DNA from: FEN-1297 sp964498065
GTDB taxonomy: Bacteria; Bacteroidota; Ignavibacteria; Ignavibacteriales; Ignavibacteriaceae
DNA length: 64,000 nucleotides
Direction: 5' to 3'
Assembly: GCA_964498065.1 (NCBI GenBank)
Contig: CAZCFZ010000001.1
Span: forward strand, 84,004-148,003
The notes under the pieces were generated by a model. That model searched no databases. It worked only from the letters and a program-made list of their open reading frames with translations, and was not told the DNA's origin. Shown here in pieces: positions 25,180 through 33,833 of this stretch (position 1 is its first letter; the number at the start of each line of letters is the position of its first letter). Both the position numbers and the translations under genes were made by a program.

Positions 25180-28176
25180 ATGTTAAACAAAAATATCTTT
25201 TTAAAATTTACGGGAATATTATTAGTCTTATTAACCTTAAATTCTTTTGCACAATTTAAACAAGATAATGTTTACCATGGTTTTAAATTACTAAAGGAAG
25301 AATTTGTTAAAGAAGTTAATGCAAAATGCTACTACTTCGTCCATGTTAAAAGCGGTGCAAGGCTTTTAAAAATTGCTGCCGACGATCCAAACAAAACTTT
25401 CAGCATTGCTTTTAAAACTGTACCTCAATCCGACTGCGGTACACCGCATATAATCGAGCATTCCGTACTTAACGGTTCAAAAAATTTCCCGGTTAAAAGT
25501 CCGTTTGATGTACTTGCAAAAGGATCTCTTAATACCTTTTTAAATGCAATGACCGGGAGCGACATTACAATTTATCCAGTTGCCAGCATGAACGACAAAG
25601 ATTATTTTAACTTAATGCATGTTTACCTAGATGCGGTTTTTAATCCTCTTATGCTGCAAGATAAAAGAATATTCGAGCAGGAAGGCTGGCATTACGAAGA
25701 GGACAGTGTTGAAAGTCCGGTACAGTATAACGGCGTTGTTTATAGTGAAATGAAAGGGGCATTTTCAAGTCCCACCCGCGAGCTTTACTACAATGTCGGT
25801 AAATATCTTTTCCCGGACAATTGCTATAGATATTCGTCAGGCGGCTACCCGATGACCATTCCGCATTTAACTTATGAACAATTTATAAAATTCTACAAAC
25901 AGTTTTATCATCCTTCCAACAGCTACATTTTTCTTTACGGCAATGCGGATTTGGATAAAGAACTTAAGTTTATCGACTCGGAATATTTATCGAATTACAA
26001 TAAGATCGATGTCAATTCGGATATACCGCTTCAAAAGCCATTCAAAAAGATGAAGGATGTTACCGATTATTATTCGGTAACCGAGGGCAGCAACACCGCA
26101 AATCAAACTTATTTAAGTTTAAGCTTTGTTATAGGATTAAACACCGACCGCTCATTAGTCATGGCGCTGAATATGTTGTCCGATCTACTTGTAAACCAGG
26201 AATCTGCGCCTGTCAGGCTCGCACTTCAAAAAGCCGGCATTGGAAAGGATGTTAGTGCCTGGGTGGATGATATTGAACAGAATGTTTTTAATATAACTGT
26301 GCAGAATGCTAACCCGGCGGATAAGGAAAAATTTAAAGAGATAGTTTTTAATACTCTTAAAGATGTCGCTAAAAATGGTTTGGATTCTCTATCAGTTCAA
26401 GGCGCACTTAACAGAACGGAATTCAATCTTCGTGAAGGCAATGATGCACAAAAAGGTTTGTCATATAATTTCAAAATTATTCCAACATGGTTTTTTGAAA
26501 ATGATCCGTTCCCCGGGCTTGAGTATGAAAAATCTCTTGCAAAGTTAAAATCAGGTATAAATAAAAATTATCTTGGAGATATCATTAAAAAAGATATGAT
26601 AGGTAATTCTCATTCGCTGTTAATAACTCTTATACCCAAACCAGGACTTGAAAGAATAAATGTCGAAAAGATTGAGAAAGAATTATCGGATTATAAGGCA
26701 TCACTTTCCAAACAGCAGGTTAAAGAAGTTGTAGAAAATACCAAAGCGCTTAAAGCATATCAGAAAAAAGAAGACTCTCCCGAAGCACTTGCTAAAATTC
26801 CGTTACTGAGCTTAAAGGATATTAACCCGGAAGCGCAATGGTATTCACTCGATAAACAAACCGTTGATGATATACCGGTACTTGCCCACAATGAATTTAC
26901 AAACGGAGTTGTTTATACAAAGCTTAATTTTGATATGCGGGTATTACCTGAAGATTTGGTTCCATATGCGGCGCTTCTTTCCGAAGTAATGGGCAGCATG
27001 AACACGGAAGATTATTCTTATTCCGATTTGGAAAAGCAATTAAATATTAATACCGGCGGTTTCAATACGTATCTTTCTTGTTACGTTAAAGATATGAATG
27101 ATTCCAGCTTGATTCCCAAGTTCATAGTTTCATCTAAGGCAATGAATGATAAAGTAGCGAAGATGTTTGATCTGATTGGTGAGATAATTAATAAAACAAA
27201 GTACGCTGATAAAGACAGGCTGAAAGAAGTTCTGTTAAGAGATCAGTCAAGAATTGAAGCGAATACAAAATCAAATGGCTATCATTATGCGCAGACAAGG
27301 TTAACGTCATATATCAGCAATCAAGGAATGTTTAACGAATTAACTAACGGTATATCGTACTACCGTTTTATATCCGGGCTTACGAAAAATTTTGATTCGA
27401 AATCGGATGAGATAATTAACAACTTAACTAGAACTGCAAAGCTCCTTTTTACAAAAGGCAACTGCATCGCATCGGTTACTTGTGCAAAAGATGATATGCC
27501 TGTCTATTTAAAAGATTTCGGAAGATATGCGGATAACCTGGTAAAAGGTAATTCCGGCTATAATGAATGGAAGTTTGACTTAGAGAAAAAGAATGAAGGA
27601 TTTATCACCGCTTCAAAAGTACAGTATGTTATTGCAGGATTTGATTATAAAAAACTTGGTTTCAATTGGAGCGGTAAATATTATGTGCTTAATCAAGTTT
27701 TATCAACAGATTATCTGCAGAACCATTTGCGTGTATTAGGCGGCGCATACGGCGGATGGGCTTCTTTTTCACCGACGGGACTTGCATATTTTGCTTCTTA
27801 CAGAGATCCGCATCTTAAAGAAACATTAACCAATTATGACAGTACAGTTAATTATTTAAAAAACTTTAGTGTCGATGATAAAGCAATGACAAGATATATA
27901 ATCGGAACAATTTCAGGACTTGACCGGCCGCTTACTCCGGCAAGTAAAGGTGATTTGGCAGTTAGGCGGTATCTTCAAGGAGAAACGAAGCAGTATGTAC
28001 AAAAGATAAGGGATGAAGTTCTGGCAACTACTTCAAGCGATATTAAATCGATGAGCAAGCTTGTGGAAAATGTGATTGCAAAAAAAGCGTATTGTGTTTA
28101 CGGCAATGAAGATAAAATAAAATCCGAAAAAGATTTATTTAAAGATGTTGTCCCTTTAAATCTGGAAACTGAATAG
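25180..28176 (+). CDS. M16C zinc metallopeptidase (presequence-protease/PreP-like)
   Basis: 998 residues, the usual length for the PreP/Cym1 branch of the M16 (insulinase) family, which degrades short unstructured peptides inside a closed clamshell. The inverted zinc motif HIIEH is at residues 90-94, and the distal ligand is probably Glu190 in VVYSEMKGAFS. A signal peptide (residues 1-25, LNSFAQ cleavage region) sends it to the periplasm or outside, unlike the mitochondrial relatives. The GAGGGA ribosome-binding site is 6 bases from the ATG. The family's C-terminal half (inactive M16 domains) is present with the typical RRYLQGETKQ stretch near the end. It stands alone. Confidence 0.9.
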   Translation: MLNKNIFLKFTGILLVLLTLNSFAQFKQDNVYHGFKLLKEEFVKEVNAKCYYFVHVKSGARLLKIAADDPNKTFSIAFKTVPQSDCGTPHIIEHSVLNGSKNFPVKSPFDVLAKGSLNTFLNAMTGSDITIYPVASMNDKDYFNLMHVYLDAVFNPLMLQDKRIFEQEGWHYEEDSVESPVQYNGVVYSEMKGAFSSPTRELYYNVGKYLFPDNCYRYSSGGYPMTIPHLTYEQFIKFYKQFYHPSNSYIFLYGNADLDKELKFIDSEYLSNYNKIDVNSDIPLQKPFKKMKDVTDYYSVTEGSNTANQTYLSLSFVIGLNTDRSLVMALNMLSDLLVNQESAPVRLALQKAGIGKDVSAWVDDIEQNVFNITVQNANPADKEKFKEIVFNTLKDVAKNGLDSLSVQGALNRTEFNLREGNDAQKGLSYNFKIIPTWFFENDPFPGLEYEKSLAKLKSGINKNYLGDIIKKDMIGNSHSLLITLIPKPGLERINVEKIEKELSDYKASLSKQQVKEVVENTKALKAYQKKEDSPEALAKIPLLSLKDINPEAQWYSLDKQTVDDIPVLAHNEFTNGVVYTKLNFDMRVLPEDLVPYAALLSEVMGSMNTEDYSYSDLEKQLNINTGGFNTYLSCYVKDMNDSSLIPKFIVSSKAMNDKVAKMFDLIGEIINKTKYADKDRLKEVLLRDQSRIEANTKSNGYHYAQTRLTSYISNQGMFNELTNGISYYRFISGLTKNFDSKSDEIINNLTRTAKLLFTKGNCIASVTCAKDDMPVYLKDFGRYADNLVKGNSGYNEWKFDLEKKNEGFITASKVQYVIAGFDYKKLGFNWSGKYYVLNQVLSTDYLQNHLRVLGGAYGGWASFSPTGLAYFASYRDPHLKETLTNYDSTVNYLKNFSVDDKAMTRYIIGTISGLDRPLTPASKGDLAVRRYLQGETKQYVQKIRDEVLATTSSDIKSMSKLVENVIAKKAYCVYGNEDKIKSEKDLFKDVVPLNLETE

Positions 28177-28215
28177 AAGCACAAAAAAATTAATTGCTGA
28201 TTACTTTGTGTTTCT
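28175..28215 (+). terminator. possible weak terminator after the peptidase gene
   Basis: AGAAGCACAAA overlapping the stop codon pairs with TTTGTGTTTCT (28205-28215), an 11-bp stem with one G-T pair and a 19-base loop. The following sequence (GTAAAAG) lacks a U-run, so strength is doubtful. Confidence 0.3.
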
Positions 28216-28341
28216 GTAAAAGTATGAAATTAGTCATATGAATTAATTACTATTTTATCTAAGGGTAATAAAATATAAAAATATGATAATATAAAGTTCA
28301 GCCTAACAAATAATTTTATGCATTTGACATTTTATCCTAAT

Positions 28342-28400
28342 GAGATTGCTATGCCGGAGATTTTTAATGTAGGTAATACTAATCAAAGGCTGGCAATCTC
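28342..28400. repeat. short inverted repeat in the intergenic region
   Basis: GAGATTGC (28342-28349) and GCAATCTC (28393-28400) are perfect complements separated by 43 bases. This lies in the 316-base gap between the peptidase and DUF998 genes. It resembles a dispersed palindromic repeat, but only one copy is in the window. Nothing else is seen in the gap. Confidence 0.35.
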
Positions 28401-28492
28401 TTAAAGTTTCTACTATTCTTGAAAATATGAAATTAGAGGATAGAAATAATTCAGTATAAATTTATATCGTGTATTTAAATTAAAAGGGAATT

Positions 28493-29116
28493 TTGAAATC
28501 AAAATATTTATTATATCCGGGGGTTATTATTCCTATAATTTTTTTTAGCACAACAATTATTTGCGGCTTTATTTTAGGAGACTATAATCATTTAACTAGA
28601 ATGGTAAGTGAATTAGGAGCGATTGGGACTAATTCTCAATTTGTATTTTCATTCGGACTAATTTTATGTTCTGCATTAAGTCTATTATTTATCCTTGGAC
28701 TTTATAAAACATGTAGAGCTTTTGGTTTGAATATTCTCCCTGTAATCTTAATTCTAACTTACTCATTTTCAATAGCCGGAGCTGCAATATTTCCTTTACC
28801 TTTGAAACTTCATGAATTAATGGGTATGCCTTCAATTCTTCTGATTCTTTCACCGTTATTAAGTTTATTCTTATGGAAATACAACGACCAATTATTGATT
28901 ATTAGGGAAATGGCAATATTGAGTTTTTTAATTATGTTACTTGGATTTTTAGTCTATTTGCCTGACTTATTCAGCAATTATATAGGATTGAAGCAAAGAT
29001 TTTTTCACATCGGGTGGTCGGTATGGTTTATATATTTAAGCATAAGTTTTCTAAAGCTTTTAAAAAAGCATAAATCATTTAGAGTTAAAATATTTGGTAA
29101 AATAAATCGTACATAA
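28493..29116 (+). CDS. DUF998 family integral membrane protein
   Basis: 207 residues with about six membrane helices (roughly 8-28, 48-68, 80-98, 105-124, 138-158, 172-190). The early stretch HLTRMVSELGAIGT after helix 1 is the signature of DUF998 proteins (named DUF998 for unknown function). The start is TTG; AAGGGA five bases before it supports this unusual start, and no nearby ATG is available. No operon partner lies on the plus strand. Function is unknown in the family; related proteins act as small membrane proteins without enzymatic motifs. Confidence 0.75.
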   Translation: MKSKYLLYPGVIIPIIFFSTTIICGFILGDYNHLTRMVSELGAIGTNSQFVFSFGLILCSALSLLFILGLYKTCRAFGLNILPVILILTYSFSIAGAAIFPLPLKLHELMGMPSILLILSPLLSLFLWKYNDQLLIIREMAILSFLIMLLGFLVYLPDLFSNYIGLKQRFFHIGWSVWFIYLSISFLKLLKKHKSFRVKIFGKINRT

Positions 29117-29304
29117 CAATAGTTTCATGTTGATCGCGATTTCGTGCTCAGCATTTTACAAATTATTAAGTTGTTCGTTCCGTTTAGTTGAGCTCTTTTA
29201 AAGTAGTTGTACTAAAGAAAGAAATTATTAATTTTCTCCTCCGGCGGAAATTGTTCAATTTTAATTGACATTGCTGTTTTAGGCGAAAGCTTAAGCGCAA
29301 AACA

Positions 29305-30726
29305 TCACGCCGCTTTTTCCTTGAAATTCCTTCCGATTCGATGTCCAATCAAACCGTAAAAACCTACATAGCTGTAAGCTATCAATGGAACAATATAAGA
29401 AATCTGCAGCCCGCCTAAGTCTGCTATATGCCCTTGTAGCGGCGGCAAAAGCGCACCTCCTACAATTGCCATTACAAGCAGCGATGAAACTTGACTTTTC
29501 AATGTGCCTGTTCCCTCCAATGCAAGCGAAAAAGTATTCGACCAGCCGATAGAAGTAAATAAACCAACTCCAACAACACACCACATTGCAACTCGTCCGC
29601 CTGCAACAATTGCTGTAGTAAGCAAAGCTACAATTGCCACCATGAAAATCGTTAAGGTACGGGCAGCTTTACCTTTGCCGAGTTGGAATAGGAGCCAGCA
29701 AAGAATTATGAGCGGCAGGTAATGCAGCACAATTCCCCATCCGCTTACAAGACCCAACACAATAATAGCTGCTAAAGGTATTCCGCCTAAAATGAGCTGT
29801 TTATTTTTTGTTTTCATCTCGCTTAGTATTACTGCCCCCATGAACCTGCCTATTAATAAACCTCCCCAAAATAACGCTACATATTTACTGGCTTCTAAGG
29901 CTGTAAGACCGGCAATACTTTTCTGACTAAGAAAATTTATGATAGAACTTCCTACCGACACTTCCCCGCCTACGTACATAAAAATTGCAATGATTCCCAG
30001 GACAACATGAGGAAATTTCAGAGCGCCTGCTCCCTTTTTAATTTCTCCTTCACCAATATGAGGTAAATGAATAAAAGAAAATACTACTGCCAGAATAACA
30101 AAAACGATACAAAATGCCAGGTAAGGTATTTTTACAGAGTCCGCTCCATGCACATTTCCTTGATTGAAATATTGAAATATCAGGTAGCCTCCGATTAACG
30201 GTCCAATTGTCGTTCCAACAGAATTGAAACCTTGTGCCAGGTTTAATCTACTCGATACCGTTCGTTCCGGACCGAGTATAGTAACGTAAGGATTTGCAGC
30301 AATTTGCAGCATAGCGAAACCAAGGCCTACAACGAAAAGGGCAATTAAAAACATAGGGTAAGAAGTAAGAGCAGCTGCCGGCCAAAATATAGCACTACCT
30401 AAACCTGATATAAGAAGACCCATTATAATTCCGTTCTTATATCCCATTTTTGCAATTGGGTCTCCCGTAGTTGAAGAAATTATAAAATAAATTAACGCTC
30501 CGACAAAATAAGCTCCAAAAAAAGCAAATTGAACCAGCATTGCTTCAAAATAATTCAAAGTAAAAGCTTCTTTAAAACGTGGAATTAGAATGTCGTTCCA
30601 GACTGTCATAAATCCCCATAAAAAGAACAGCGATGTCATTATCATGAATGGACCGCGGTAGCTCTTCTGATTATTACCTTGACTAATATTTGAATTTATT
30701 TCAGCAGACTGGTTGATGCTTGCCAT
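29305..30726 (-). CDS. FucP-type sugar:proton symporter (MFS)
   Basis: 473 residues, 12 membrane helices. The N-terminal block FFLWGFMTVWNDILIPRF and the following MLVQFAFFGAYF are the hallmark of the fucose/glucose/galactose (FHS) branch of the MFS, which imports neutral hexoses or amino sugars with protons. AANPYVTILGPE in the middle is also typical. Start: AAAGGAAAGG directly upstream of the ATG. Downstream of the ROK kinase gene on the same strand (154-base gap), so the pair may bring in and phosphorylate the same sugar. Given the mannoside locus beside it, mannose or glucose is a reasonable guess, not shown by the sequence. Confidence 0.9.
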   Translation of the reverse strand: MASINQSAEINSNISQGNNQKSYRGPFMIMTSLFFLWGFMTVWNDILIPRFKEAFTLNYFEAMLVQFAFFGAYFVGALIYFIISSTTGDPIAKMGYKNGIIMGLLISGLGSAIFWPAAALTSYPMFLIALFVVGLGFAMLQIAANPYVTILGPERTVSSRLNLAQGFNSVGTTIGPLIGGYLIFQYFNQGNVHGADSVKIPYLAFCIVFVILAVVFSFIHLPHIGEGEIKKGAGALKFPHVVLGIIAIFMYVGGEVSVGSSIINFLSQKSIAGLTALEASKYVALFWGGLLIGRFMGAVILSEMKTKNKQLILGGIPLAAIIVLGLVSGWGIVLHYLPLIILCWLLFQLGKGKAARTLTIFMVAIVALLTTAIVAGGRVAMWCVVGVGLFTSIGWSNTFSLALEGTGTLKSQVSSLLVMAIVGGALLPPLQGHIADLGGLQISYIVPLIAYSYVGFYGLIGHRIGRNFKEKAA

Positions 30727-30880
30727 AAACCTTTCCTTTCAAAACAAAGTTTTTCAAGTGAGCCTGATTTATAAACGGGAACTTATAAAAAAAAGTAATG
30801 ATTAATTCGAAAGTTCTTTTAATGTGTAAATCTTCGTTTATTTTAAATAGATATATTTTTTATAATATTTTTAATAATTA

Positions 30881-31984
30881 TTATTTATCAAGTGAATTTA
30901 AAGCGAATGCATAAGCGCCTATTGAAACTGCCCTGCTGGTTCCTAACTTGGAAATACCGACGCCTATTTTTGTCTGCGAGTCGTACTTAACTTTTTTCCC
31001 GGTTCCGTAGACGGTAATTTCTTTTGCTGTACTTTGCAGAAATGTGCTTAATTCATTTTCATTTTCAAGATTATAAACATTTGCAGTCAGCCTGCGATAT
31101 TCGTTCCCTTCCCAATTTATAAAATTGCCGTTCATTTCTTTTACCAGGTAAGGAAGAAAAACACCTGCAGCGCCTGATAATCCTCCGCCGATTACTACAA
31201 GGCCATCAACCAAAGTAACTGCATTGGCAACAGCATCACCGGCTGCCTCTCCGAACTCCCGGAATGCTTTTAATGCTGCATTTTTATTGCCGTCTTTTTT
31301 TTCTGTACAGATTTCATAAATATCCCTGGGTTCCGGCACATCCTTTATATTTAATCCTGATTCTCTTGCAAAAACTTCTTTTATGCCCCGAATGCTGACA
31401 TGCTCTTCAACATTCATTCGAAGATTCAGTTTGTCTCTAAAAAGCCAAATCTCTCCAGCTATGGAGTTGTCTCCTCTAAATAAATTACCTTCACTAACTA
31501 TTCCGGCTCCAAATCCCGTACCTAATGTTAGCCCGAGAAGATTTTTATATCTTTTAGGATTCCCGGATTTCTCTAGTAAATTATTTATGTAGTTCAAATA
31601 ACCCCCGATTGCTTCGCCGTAAGCAAAAAGGTCGCCGTCGTTATTAATAAAAACCGGAAGCTGAAATTTTTCTTCAAGCATAGGGCCTAGTGCTATTCCG
31701 CCTTTAAAAGCAGGCAGATTTTGAAGATCGCCGATTATTCCATTAGGATAATCTGCCGGACCGGGAAACGCAAAGCTTATAGCAGCCGGCTCAATAGTTA
31801 ATTTATTTTTAACGTTTATAAATCCTTCAATTATTGTTGATAGACATTTTTCAAGATCTTTTGCATTTGAAGGCAAAATAATTTCCTCAATAATCTGCTT
31901 ATTACCTTGAATTGCGGAAAATACGAAGTTTGTGCCTCCCGCATCCAGTGTTAAAACTATTCTTTTGTCTTCATTAAAATTCAT
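30881..31984 (-). CDS. ROK family sugar kinase
   Basis: 367 residues. The N-terminal phosphate-binding loop reads LTLDAGGTNFVFS, and GLTLGTGFGAGIV and VVIGGGLSGAAGVF are the other ATPase-fold motifs of ROK proteins. There is no DNA-binding domain at the N-terminus, so it is a kinase and not a NagC/XylR-type repressor. The usual ROK zinc motif (CxCGxxGC) is not seen; this part reads LNLRMNVEEHVSIRG, so the protein may not bind zinc there. Substrate (glucose, mannose, fructose or an amino sugar) cannot be read directly. AAGGAAAA precedes the ATG. It lies between GH105 and the sugar symporter, consistent with the last step of sugar capture. Confidence 0.85.
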   Translation of the reverse strand: MNFNEDKRIVLTLDAGGTNFVFSAIQGNKQIIEEIILPSNAKDLEKCLSTIIEGFINVKNKLTIEPAAISFAFPGPADYPNGIIGDLQNLPAFKGGIALGPMLEEKFQLPVFINNDGDLFAYGEAIGGYLNYINNLLEKSGNPKRYKNLLGLTLGTGFGAGIVSEGNLFRGDNSIAGEIWLFRDKLNLRMNVEEHVSIRGIKEVFARESGLNIKDVPEPRDIYEICTEKKDGNKNAALKAFREFGEAAGDAVANAVTLVDGLVVIGGGLSGAAGVFLPYLVKEMNGNFINWEGNEYRRLTANVYNLENENELSTFLQSTAKEITVYGTGKKVKYDSQTKIGVGISKLGTSRAVSIGAYAFALNSLDK

Positions 31985-32144
31985 TAATAATTTTCCTTAT
32001 TACTAAATGTTTTTCAAAATCATTTTCAATTATTAAAAACGAGACAATAAATTAATTTTATGTAATTTATTTTACTAAATAATTTTATCATTTTATAAAA
32101 GATCATAACTAGTTTAGATGAAAAATTAATATTGAAACCACTCT

Positions 32145-33395
32145 TTATTGCATTTGACTTATTGCCCTTTTTAATTTTATTACTTCTATGCCTGCATCAA
32201 CTACGGCGCCCAGTCCATGTTTTTCTTCCAATTTTGCCGGGCGATCATAATAGAAAACCAGGTTGTCTTCAATGCCTGTACCTACGCAAATATTTTTCAC
32301 CTGTCCGTCAAGCTGAATTTCATGTTCTTTTAGTCCTTCCCAACCTCTAATAGCGATTGAACCATAGCGTGCGTCAATCCATCCTTGGTTTACGGCCCGT
32401 GCAATAGAATAAATAAACATAGCCGAGCAGGAAGTTTCGATATATGAATCATTTTTATCAAGCAATTGGTGCCATAATCCATCAGCACTTTGATATTTTG
32501 CAATTCCCAGAATCTGCCTTTCCAGATCCTTGATTATATCCTCTCTTCCGGGATAGTCTTTTGGTAAATAGTTTAACAAATGCACTTTTGCCATCATAAT
32601 CCAGCCGTTGCATCTGCCCCAATGCGCCACACCGTTTCGTTTGAGGTCGGTGTAATAACAATGATAGTATAAATCTTCCTTCGGATCCCAGAGATATTTT
32701 GTAAAGTTTTTTACCTGTAATATTGCATCATCCCAGTATTTTTTGTCGCCGGTAAATTTACCCATTCTTGCGAGGAATGGAACACTCATATATAAATCAT
32801 CACCCCATATCGTCATCTCGTTCGGGAATTTTCGCACCAATGTTCCATCTTCAAGCCGGTCCTGTACTTCCATTATATGTCTCGCTGTTTTTTCAATATA
32901 TTTCTTATAGTCGTCGCGTTTAACCGTTTTATAAACATCTATCATACTTGCACCCATAGCACCGCAATCATCCAGCGCTTCCATTGTCCAGAGCTGCCCG
33001 AAAGGATAAAAGTAATAAGTGCCGTCTTTTTTCTTGTTGTACCGCTTTTGAAAATATTTGTAATTATCCATTCCGAAAGCAACTTGAGCGGCGGCGTAAT
33101 CAGCGTATTTTTTATCACCGAGAAAATTCGACAAATCAATTAATGCCATATTTAATACTCCGCCGGTATAATGCCATTCTCCGAAAGGACTTGAAAATTT
33201 TACTTTTGCACCCGCAGGAATATCTTTTGTCGATTTATAAATTTTCCCGGTATTAACATCTTGAAAACTAAGCGTGCCGTGTTCGAGAATGTAATCTGCA
33301 ACTCTCTTTACAACCAGATCATCAACATTATTGTTTTGTGCGTATGTAATTGCAGTCAAAAAAAAGATTAACATAAAAATTGCAAAGTGTTTCAC
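32145..33395 (-). CDS. GH105/GH88-type glycoside hydrolase (YteR-like)
   Basis: 416 residues from a GTG start at 33395: AAAGGAGG lies 9 bases upstream and the protein then opens directly with a signal peptide (MKHFAIFMLIFFLTAITYAQ). Longer readings place the start before the ribosome-binding site. The family fold is an (alpha/alpha)6 barrel; recognised motifs are DDCGAMGASMIDVYK, WGDDLYMSVPFLARMG, HWGRCNGWIMMAKV and YIETSCSAMFIYSIARA. These proteins remove unsaturated uronic acid residues from rhamnogalacturonan or related glycans, producing no simple sugar directly. It is the only pectin-like activity in the locus; its own spacer and hairpins separate it from the mannoside run. Confidence 0.85.
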   Translation of the reverse strand: MKHFAIFMLIFFLTAITYAQNNNVDDLVVKRVADYILEHGTLSFQDVNTGKIYKSTKDIPAGAKVKFSSPFGEWHYTGGVLNMALIDLSNFLGDKKYADYAAAQVAFGMDNYKYFQKRYNKKKDGTYYFYPFGQLWTMEALDDCGAMGASMIDVYKTVKRDDYKKYIEKTARHIMEVQDRLEDGTLVRKFPNEMTIWGDDLYMSVPFLARMGKFTGDKKYWDDAILQVKNFTKYLWDPKEDLYYHCYYTDLKRNGVAHWGRCNGWIMMAKVHLLNYLPKDYPGREDIIKDLERQILGIAKYQSADGLWHQLLDKNDSYIETSCSAMFIYSIARAVNQGWIDARYGSIAIRGWEGLKEHEIQLDGQVKNICVGTGIEDNLVFYYDRPAKLEEKHGLGAVVDAGIEVIKLKRAISQMQ

Positions 33396-33833
33396 CGGTT
33401 TTCCTCCTTTTATTTTTTGACATAATTGTAAGTCATTCTTAGCGCAGAGTGCCTGCCACCCCAAAAAATTGTACCCATAAATGTAAGCATTTTAATTTAA
33501 CATTGTTGGATTAGTTAGTCCGGTTATACTGGTTTAGAAAATCACGAAGTTAAATTAAGTAAATAATTTTAATATAGATTTAATAAACGAAGTTTTAAAT
33601 TTAATTGCTTTACTTTAAGGAATAATATTAAATTCTTTAAATAATCCGTTGTATGAATTAAAAAATTCAATTATGAAAAACTGTTGAAACAGTTTCTAAT
33701 CGAAGTCTTAAGATTGCATTAACCCACGGACGGGGTTTAATAAAAAACAAAGTATTTTTTAACCGTTTTAACACATGCCTGCCGGTAAAGGCAGGGTTTT
33801 ACATCCTAATACACACAACTGGTTTAAATAATA
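33396..33833. other. intergenic region with two hairpins at the end of the mannoside run
   Basis: Two palindromes lie in this 438-base gap: CCTGCC/GGCAGG (33778-33795, loop GGTAAA) and ATTAACCC/GGGTTTAAT around ACGGACG (33718-33741). They fall 40 and 95 bases after the stop of the six-hairpin glycosidase gene on the minus strand. Neither has a strong U-run, so they may weaken read-through or protect the 3' end. The rest should hold the promoter of the GH105 gene. Confidence 0.4.

Noticed and set aside
29291..29584. 97-codon minus-strand open frame over the FucP-type symporter
   Set aside because: It overlaps the strongly supported symporter in another frame and has an unusual Cys/Arg composition; a shadow frame.
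33778..33795. strong rho-independent terminator after the mannoside run
   Set aside because: The stem is good but no U-run follows on the minus strand; I report it only as a hairpin.
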